Assembly (NCBI GenBank): GCA_026261815.1
Contig: JAMPIT010000059.1
Location: 19,144,001 to 19,208,000 of the forward strand
DNA: 64,000 bases
DNA from: Monarcha castaneiventris obscurior
Lineage: Eukaryota > Chordata > Aves > Passeriformes > Monarchidae
Direction: 5' to 3'
This document shows positions 58,073 to 64,000 of this stretch, piece after piece. The notes under the pieces were generated by a model, which was not told the origin of the DNA, did not search any database, and was given only the letters and a program-made list of their open reading frames with translations. Numbering within the stretch: position 1 is the first letter of the stretch; every line of letters starts with the position of its first letter. Made by a program: the position numbers and the translations under genes.

Positions 58073-61000
58073 CTATTTTGTGATGTCCTGTTCCTGGGAA
58101 AAAAAAATATGTTGGTAAACTAAAGCTGCAGTGCTCTGTGGTTTTTTTTGTGGTGCTGGGTTCTTTTTAGGCTGTTGTGTTGGGGTTTTTTGTTTTGTTT
58201 TGGTATTTTAGTGGGAGGTTTGTGAGAGTTAATCTTTGAGCTTTCATCAGTTTAGTATACAAGTGTCAGCAATGCTGAATGAATATATGTAATCAATGAA
58301 ATACAAGATTGAAACTTTGAATTCTTCTGGTTCCATTATTTGGACATTATATGTATATGTAAAAGTTGTAGTACCTGTGCATTTGATTTTCATTTGATAT
58401 ATTAGCTTATTTGGGCTTTTAGGTACATGAGACAAGTAAGATTAATAGGGTTCCTTCATGCAAAGCTGTAAAAATAATAGTAAAAAATTAGTGGAAATTC
58501 TAAGTAGAAATTGGAGAAATGCACTTAATTATACTGTGTAAAGACCTTTCAATTAGCTGCTTAATCTGTGTAATAGAGTAACCTGCCACTTTTTTCTACA
58601 AAGTATGGTACTCTGCTAAAGGGGAAGGCGAAGGTTGAGATTACAGAACAGTACCCTAATTGTTATTATTTATGTGGTTGTTGGCAGTGAGACTTATAAT
58701 ATAAGGATGAGCTTGATTCAGACATTCACAGGTGTGTCTCTGGTTTTGTTTGCTCTTTTCTGATACAAGTTGGATGAATATGGTTGGATATGTGAGATGA
58801 AGCATATTGATGAACAGTGCTGTAATTTCATATGCTTTAGAAATGTTGAAAAATATTAGCTATTTCTTTGCTAACTCTTCTGTTATTTTACCACAGATCT
58901 TTTAATTTACAACTTGTTTTCAGTGAGGTAGATTTAAATCTGATTTTTGTTCACCCAATATATAACCAGTTAATTTCCTATGTCACCACTACAAAACCAT
59001 ATGCATGTACAGATAGAAATCATGTACAAGTATTGTTCAATAATGCAATTCTTTAATGCTTATTGCCATTATTCTCTAATAAATGCATTCTCTGCACTTG
59101 AAATGCAGGACCATTTTTTTTGGTTGTTGTTGGTTCAGTGTAAAAATAGCAGTTGTTAAAAAGCAGTCCAAATTTTAAATTAAAAATTACATGTTGCATC
59201 TTTTTCTGTCCTCAGTGGAGGAGGAAGAACTTGATTTCCCTATTGATGCTTTTGTTGCTATGTTTCTTAAGAAAATGAGCAGAAATTTAAAAGCTTGTGT
59301 ATAGATTTTGACGACGTAATTGTGATGATCAAAAACCATATGGGGAAACAATTCTAAATGAACTTGAATTTCAAGTTCTCAGAAAACAAAACAGCCCTGA
59401 AAGCTCAGTGGCACTCTAAACAAAGCAATTCACTGCTAGACTGTTGAAACGTCAGCTTTATTTTAAGCTGTGGGACACAACCCACAGCTGGGAAGTGCTA
59501 TTTGAGATAAATAGATACATCTTGTTTTAAAGCTGCCAAAATTATAGTAGATACTAGTGTGAGTCATCAGTTTAATTGCTGAAATGCCTGCATCAAGCCC
59601 GTGAAAGGTAACGTGAGTTCCCTTTGCCACAGGTATCACCAGTTGGAGCTGTGGCAGGATAAAAGTAATTTCTTGCAGGTAGCAAGCTGAAGATGAGGCA
59701 AAGGTGTTCCCAGGTGTGTTGTGTGCTGGCCAGATCAGTAGCTCAGTCTTTCAATTTACCACACCTCTGAGCAGCTGTTAGCCATAAGTGAAAAGCATTC
59801 ACAAGGCTCCCTGCATCCACTTCTTCACCTGCAGGCCACAGGTCGCAGGCTTCTGCATGAAGTGTGCCTGATCAGCAGTTGTGTTACTGTGATATATGAT
59901 AATGGGTTATCAATGAAATGGAAGTAAACCTGGTCGATAATCTATAAAAGGCAAACTTATTGCAATCACGGCAAGAACTGGATAACCAGTTTAAAGAAAA
60001 AAACCTCAAGTACTTGCTTTATGAAGAGCCTCAGTAACTGCTCTCTGTGGAATTTTTATTGTCTGTTTGACAAATAATAAATACTGAACAGAGCAAGTTA
60101 TGCAACTATAAAACACCTATATGCAAAAAGTATTTAAGTGAAGCTAAACAGTGTAGATTGCAACGTGAATATAAATTGGCAGGAGAGGATAAATACCACA
60201 TATATCTCTGTGATTCACTCTATGCATGTTGAGAGAAGACCAGTGGACTTAGAATTGATGGCAGTTCTCAAAACCAGAGGGGAGGGCCTGCCATCCCTGC
60301 TAAATGCCAGACTGCCAGTGGTCCTGTTCCTGTTATCCCTAACACACCAGTGTACGTGCCCCCTCACATACACTGTGAACATGGCTGGCCACAAGAACAT
60401 CACCTCCAGTTGTTCAGGTGCCCCAGACCCATAACCAGCCCTCACATAAGCCAGAACTGTACATGTGCCAACCTTGTTCTTACCCACTGGCTAAACATGT
60501 TCAAACTCACACACAAAATTCCCTCTGGTAGCTCCCCTTTGACCTACACTCACATGCAGATGCAGATTTACAGTCTCTCCTGTCTTCATTTCCTTGCTGC
60601 CTAGTTAAGTTTGAAATTTGCGAGCATCTCGCTTGCTCGAACACATATGGAATAGGCAACACATTCCTGAAGGAAGTGAGTTTGGAGTAGCATTTAAGAA
60701 GCAGCTAGGATGGACTGCCAAGTTCAGGCACCTGACTTGCATCTGTCTGCATTCAACCAGCTGCTTTCATCCCTGCTTCTGTCCTCTTTGCTGTGCATGT
60801 CACTTCTCTATCATCTTAATCCCTCTTGTTTTTCATTCTTTCTCCTCACAGATAAACAACCTGCCCCAATTTACTTTTACCCTTTAAGTCCACTCTTACT
60901 ACAGACGCTCTCGAGTTTGGTATGTCTGGTGTTACCGAAGGTAATCTCAGACTTGTTGAAGGCTTAAGATGTTTGCCAAAGTTCTGTTGGCTTTACAAGG

Positions 61001-64000
61001 CTCCCAGAAATGTTGCAGTACTCCCCATTGAGTTATCCACGCAGTATCTGTTTCTCCCATACCCACCCTGTTGAACCATTCAGTGAAACCCGCCCTTCCT
61101 CACAGCACCAGGTGTAATTCTTATTATTTCTTGCCAAGGCCCTGTGTTGTGTCCAGCAGATTCTCACATGATCTACAGGAGTTTCTCTCACCCTCCTCAG
61201 TAAGCTTAACCTTGTTTCAGGGCCCAGTTACCTGCTGGCATGCCTCAATATTACATTTGTTCTCTTCTGTACCTGATCCTGAATTTAACCTAGTTTTCAG
61301 TCCAGCTTGCTGGAGCAGCCTGTACTTAGACTCAGAGGAAGTCAGTCTAACATTGAAAGAAGCAATTTTAATTGTTTTTTCAATTTTTTTTCATACTGAG
61401 TGATTTTAATACTAATCATCTTCATATAAAACACATATGTCACTCTTCTGCATATGAATACAGGTGAGCTGGGAGTCTGATATGCTGCAAGGTGGAGTAG
61501 AAGATCCACTTTTCTAGAAGTAAGGAATCAGGAAAACGTGATTGGCAGTTTTTCTGAATGTGTGAGAGGCTGATTCCTTCTCTTGTTTGCAAACAGGCAT
61601 GATTTTAAACTTCCTCTGCAAGTCATCATCCTTGTTGTCAACACTCATTAATTTCTCAGAAATAACTGAAAATTGATTAATGTTAGAGGTGACCAGCAAT
61701 GCTGATAAATGTTCCAGATATTTCTGTAATTACAGCTTTGCATGGAAAAAAAAAAAAAGTCTGACTTCACCTGTCTACTTGATTTTGATAAATTCAAATG
61801 AAGTTATTATAAAATAGGTACCTGTTAGGCCTTGAGGAAGCTTATAGTACACTTTCAATAAACAAAGGAAAAATAGAGAATGTAGAAAGTTGTGACTCAT
61901 CATTCCTACCCTTTCTTCATTCAGCATCAGACGGAATTGAAAATTTCTGAAGAAATACTTGAGAGTGGCCTCTGCAGATTTTACATCAGTCAGTAACTGG
62001 CAGATAATGTGACACTATTAAGAAAAACTCGAGCTCCATTAACTTTGTCATGCAATAATGCCACCAATGTAATCCAGGCATAATAGCTCTTTACATGCCA
62101 TAACCCAGGCCATTCTTCAGGACTACCTTGCCTTTCTTGAATATGATGTTTGTCATTGGCATACAGATAGAAAACGTTGAAAAATTAAATAAGAATATCT
62201 CATTCTTTCACATCACCCCCAGCTAATTCTCTCAGGTAGTGACTCTCTTGCCGCTTGTGTAGGCTCTATTTGATTTGATGTTTTTAAGTAAATATGATCC
62301 TTCCCCAGTGTTCCCAGTAGTGTTTTATGTTTTACTATTTTTCTTGTTTTTATATTTTAATCAATCTGTGGTGTAATTTACCACTAAATGAAAAGGAATT
62401 ATGTTGATGTTGAAGAATGTGAATGGCAGAATCATATACTACTAATTTAGTACTGTGTTTACCACACTGTAGTTGGTAGAAAATCAATAAGTTACTGAGT
62501 TCACAAGGCAACCAGTAAACCATGATATGCGACTCCTTGCATGGTGTGAGATTGTTCAGGCAGTGGCTTTTCCTTTAACAATGCAAAACTTATTATAAAG
62601 TTAAATATTGGAGCTATGAACCCAGAAAGATTAATGCAGCATTTAACAGTGGGATGCTCATTAGACCTGAAGAAAATAATTTCCCTAGCTCAATATTAGC
62701 TGTCCTCAGCAATGATAGACTAGCCAGGATCCCCCCCTAAGAGGAAAGACAATTTCAGTCCTCCACATTCATGGTATTTATCACTTATAAAGAAAAAATA
62801 AAAGGAAATTTTAGTTATCTTGATAATTCACAATAGTGGAAAGGAAGATGAAATGTTAAATTCTGCCAATGTGAAGATTATTCTTATTTATTAATTCTCA
62901 GTGCCTGATTTTAAGAGCTATGGATTATATTAACAAAACTTGAAGAAAGCTGGCTATTGAGGGCCTGAGTAGGTACAAGTGTCAAAAGAGTGAACATCAA
63001 AATCTAAGAGTTGACAGATTCTTTCACAATTCTTCTACTTTGATCCTTGAAAGTGCAGTAGTGGAATTGATGTGTAAGTGCTCACAGCCCTTTCCCTTTT
63101 GTGCGGAACAGTGAAAGTGCTGTGTGGGTGCCTCACCCTTGCATTCAAAATACTATGTGCAAAAGAGAATGCACCAGAGGTGCGCACTGGCTTAATTGCA
63201 GTCGTAATAAAATCTACATAAGAAACCCAGTTATTATCAGTCTATTTGCAATAATAATATTTGTAGTCCAAAATAATGCAGCACAGCCTTATTAATACTG
63301 CCTTTAAAGTGATTACACAGGATCTTGCTAGCACCTACTCCTGTTTGTCAGTGTCACGTCCAGTGTTCCCATGTCTCTTTGGGCTCCCTGTAGCAGAGTG
63401 GTACCGAGGCGCTGCAGCAACCGGGAAACATTTGATGCTGGTGGTGACATCCATAGTCTGACATTCCATAGTCTGAGAGTCTCTGTGGGGTTATTTTATA
63501 ATGGAGGGACCATATTTGAATCTCCTGAAAGGTTTCTGGAGGATCCCCTGCAAAAACTTCTGGGTCTAAGCATCCATGAGAATGGAGGAAATTGAAAGAA
63601 GTTTGGAGGTACTGTGAGATGATAATGCCAGTGGCACTCACAAGTTGTGTGTATATTCCCCAGTCTTAAAAGCTTGTGCTTTTATTAAACACTTGTTTCT
63701 GTCCTACTTGCTGACAGAGAGTATGCTGTTTGAAGCTAATTATTTGGAGTTGGCCTTACAAAACCAAGCCTTTGTATTTAGCATAAAGATTAACTCTTAT
63801 TTATGACTTACAAACTTCATATATTTTACCAGAAGAGTGAAAGAAATTCTCAAATCTTTTAATAACATCTTAATTAGGAGATTTTTCTTAATTATGGAAT
63901 TTCTATTATAGACTTTTCACTTGAACCAGCTCTTTCTGAATCTGATACAGTTTTAGTAAGACTACACACTGTAGTTATAAGAAATTTGAAAACTTGATTC
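58073..64000. other. AT-rich unique sequence, no gene seen
   Basis: No gene or confident transposon. A T/G tract lies at 58139-58205 and an A-run near 61747-61759. Overlapping frames of 84-98 codons at 60138-60604 and 110 codons at 61071-61403 show no domain; the former sit in a C-richer patch. A block at 61980-62115 has the complex texture of possible conserved noncoding DNA. At 63354-63641 overlapping frames of 95 (-) and 74 (+) codons occur in a region with a local direct repeat (CCATAGTCTGA twice, 63451 and 63466). Confidence 0.5.
58139..58205. repeat. T/G-rich low-complexity tract
   Basis: T-runs with GTGGTGCTGGG, GTTGTGTTGGGG and GTTTTG units, same class as those at 21, 30, 43, 44, 47 and 50 kb. 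Confidence 0.85.

Noticed and set aside
59210..59250. CCTCAG followed by an acidic open stretch, resembling a splice acceptor and exon start
   Set aside because: The frame is short, has no donor partner and no recognisable protein.
1..64000. CRISPR arrays, bacterial operons, tRNA or rRNA genes, full-length proviruses
   Set aside because: No regularly spaced direct repeats, no cloverleaf-type sequence, no rRNA words and no gag/pol/env remains next to any LTR were found. The window is vertebrate in character.

Overview
The window reads as a gene-poor stretch of a bird nuclear genome. The evidence is the repeat content: at least eight remnants of CR1, the dominant avian LINE, several with the typical CR1 3' end (8-bp units of the ATTCTGTG type), plus six LTR copies or fragments of avian endogenous retrovirus families. 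Two of these LTR families, one with the TGCTGGTTTTGGC-type edge and one with a CTGCAGCCC-rich body, are familiar to me from neoavian genomes, so a neoavian and possibly a songbird is the best guess. The background is visibly AT-rich, as expected for a macrochromosome desert or a very long intron. I found no intact protein-coding gene, no recognisable exon, no tRNA or rRNA and no CRISPR array.

Layout. 0-6 kb: a CR1 3' end (+) at 30-287, then a 1.5 kb CR1 (-) at 3783-5283 abutting a short CR1 piece in the opposite direction (5284-5455). 6-15 kb: AT-rich unique DNA with two blocks that look like candidate conserved elements. 15-20 kb: a solo LTR (-), a pair of neighbouring hairpins, an A/C-rich region with a long open frame broken by one stop, and a 1.2 kb CR1 fragment (+) carrying ORF1 esterase-like and ORF2 endonuclease remains. 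23.7-24.0 kb: a clean 332-bp solo LTR (-) with inverted ends and a near-perfect 6-bp target duplication. 26-30 kb: an ancient CR1-clade/L3-like reverse transcriptase remnant (-), a truncated LTR fragment (-) and a 0.7 kb CR1 (-). 32-34 kb: a CR1 3' end (-) and an LTR (-) split by a second, complete LTR (+). 34-45 kb: unique AT-rich DNA with small tandem duplications, a palindrome built from two YY1-like sites, a 67-bp pure pyrimidine tract and two CR1 copies (-). 45-57 kb: mostly unique DNA with T/G-rich low-complexity tracts. 57-58 kb: a nearly full-length 1.12 kb solo LTR (+) flanked by TTAGG on both sides and carrying an internal array of degenerate ~45-bp repeats. 58-64 kb: unique AT-rich DNA.

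Nothing here forms an operon or pathway. The window records successive retroelement insertion: ancient CR1-clade LINE, then CR1 copies, then LTRs, including one LTR inside another. The longest open frames (184, 172, 134, 128 and 121 codons) are mostly explained by CR1 or LTR sequence. I did not find a convincing undescribed system. The items most worth a second look are the A/C-rich open frame at 16.6-17.3 kb, the YY1-like palindrome at 38.9 kb, the repeat array inside the 57 kb LTR, the recurring T-run/G-run tracts and a few candidate conserved noncoding blocks.
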